Shown here: positions 10,173-10,546 of the stretch, one piece after another
How positions within the stretch are numbered: the first letter of the stretch is position 1
How the letters are laid out: the number at the start of each line of letters is the position of its first letter
Assembly: GCA_022866195.1 (NCBI GenBank)
Contig: JALHUF010000480.1
Span: 1 to 10,546, forward strand
Length of the DNA: 10,546 nucleotides
Source of the DNA: Terriglobia bacterium
GTDB lineage: Bacteria > Acidobacteriota > Terriglobia > UBA7540
Reading direction: 5' to 3'
Notes under the pieces: model-generated
Databases searched by the model: none
What the model was told of the DNA's origin: nothing
What the model saw: only the letters and a program-made list of their open reading frames with translations
Position numbers and translations under genes: made by a program

Positions 10173-10546
10173 CTACGTTCGTTTGAACGCCTTTTGAATC
10201 TCCTTGAGCCCGTAACGGAGCACGATAGGCCGGCCGTGCGGGCAGCTCATGGGGCACTCGGTCCTGCCCAGTTCGCGCAGAAGCCACTCCATCTTCTTGC
10301 GCTCCAGAGGCATGTTCACTTTGATCGCCGCGTGGCACGCGACCGAGGTGGCAATTTTCAAGCGCAGATCATCGAGTGAGAGCCCGTGCGCTTCCCGGCC
10401 CACGCTCTCCAAGATCTCCAGTAGGAGCCGCTCGACCTCGTCGGCGCGTATCTCCGCCGGTGAGGTCTTGACGGCCACCGTCCTCTGGCCAAACGGCTCG
10501 ACCTCAAATCCGTTCGCGTCGAGTTCTTCGGCAATATCCTGGAATG
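10173..10546 (-). CDS. mutL: DNA mismatch repair protein MutL, C-terminal part (5' partial)
   Basis: MutL links mismatch recognition by MutS to strand incision and removal. Only the last 124 or so residues are in the window; the frame stays open to the right edge, beginning QDIAEELDANGFEVEPFG, so the gene starts outside. An internal GTG at 10478 is not the real start, because the upstream frame still reads like MutL. The part seen is the C-terminal dimerisation domain, with ACHAAIKVNMPLE followed by CPHGRPIVLRY and the usual ending LKEIQKAFKR. In endonuclease-type MutL such as that of Bacillus subtilis, the Cys and His of CPHGRP bind metal, so this is probably a nicking-competent MutL. The partner motif DQHA(X)2E(X)4E would lie outside the window. 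It ends at TAG 10173-10175, upstream of cmk on the same strand. Confidence 0.93.
   Translation of the reverse strand, partial: FQDIAEELDANGFEVEPFGQRTVAVKTSPAEIRADEVERLLLEILESVGREAHGLSLDDLRLKIATSVACHAAIKVNMPLERKKMEWLLRELGRTECPMSCPHGRPIVLRYGLKEIQKAFKRT

Overview
The window is mostly a conserved bacterial housekeeping block, with one accessory gene cut by the left edge. The core proteins are high in G+C codons. The trigger factor, ClpX (N-terminus [16 protein letters not shown]) and Lon resemble, from memory, Acidobacteriota homologues. No database search was possible, so that taxonomic placement is an inference of moderate strength.

Layout. (1) Positions 3-1727 (+) hold the C-terminal part of an N6-adenine DNA methyltransferase of the HsdM/type IIG kind, with a target-recognition domain fused at its C-terminus. 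It runs off the left edge. (2) Positions 1728-1966 are intergenic: a degenerate 7-bp repeat array abuts a near-consensus sigma-70 promoter (TTGACA, 16 bp, TATACT), followed by a leader of about 130 nt. (3) Positions 1967-7602 (+) are a compact tig-clpP-clpX-lon operon with gaps of 22 and 14 nt and a 1-nt stop/start overlap. (4) Positions 7603-7919 are a long gap with several inverted repeats: one strong bulged stem directly after the lon stop, two adjacent mini-hairpins, a C-rich stretch and a perfect hairpin before rho. (5) Positions 7920-9248 (+) are rho. (6) Positions 9249-9364 are the gap between convergent rho and cmk, filled by a second family of 7-bp repeats arranged as inverted arms. 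(7) On the minus strand lie cmk (9365-10042) and the 3' part of mutL (10173-10546, running off the right edge), separated by a further pair of inverted 7-bp repeat arms.

Function. The operon links nascent-chain folding (trigger factor) to ATP-dependent proteolysis (ClpXP and Lon), a widely conserved gene order. rho (transcription termination), cmk (CMP/dCMP phosphorylation) and mutL (mismatch repair) are ordinary core genes.

I see no clear undescribed multi-gene system. The observations most worth a second look are non-coding: two families of degenerate heptamer repeats in three gene junctions, twice forming long inverted arms; the structured stretch between lon and rho; and the methylase-specificity fusion at the edge, whose missing N-terminus decides whether it is a complete restriction-modification enzyme.
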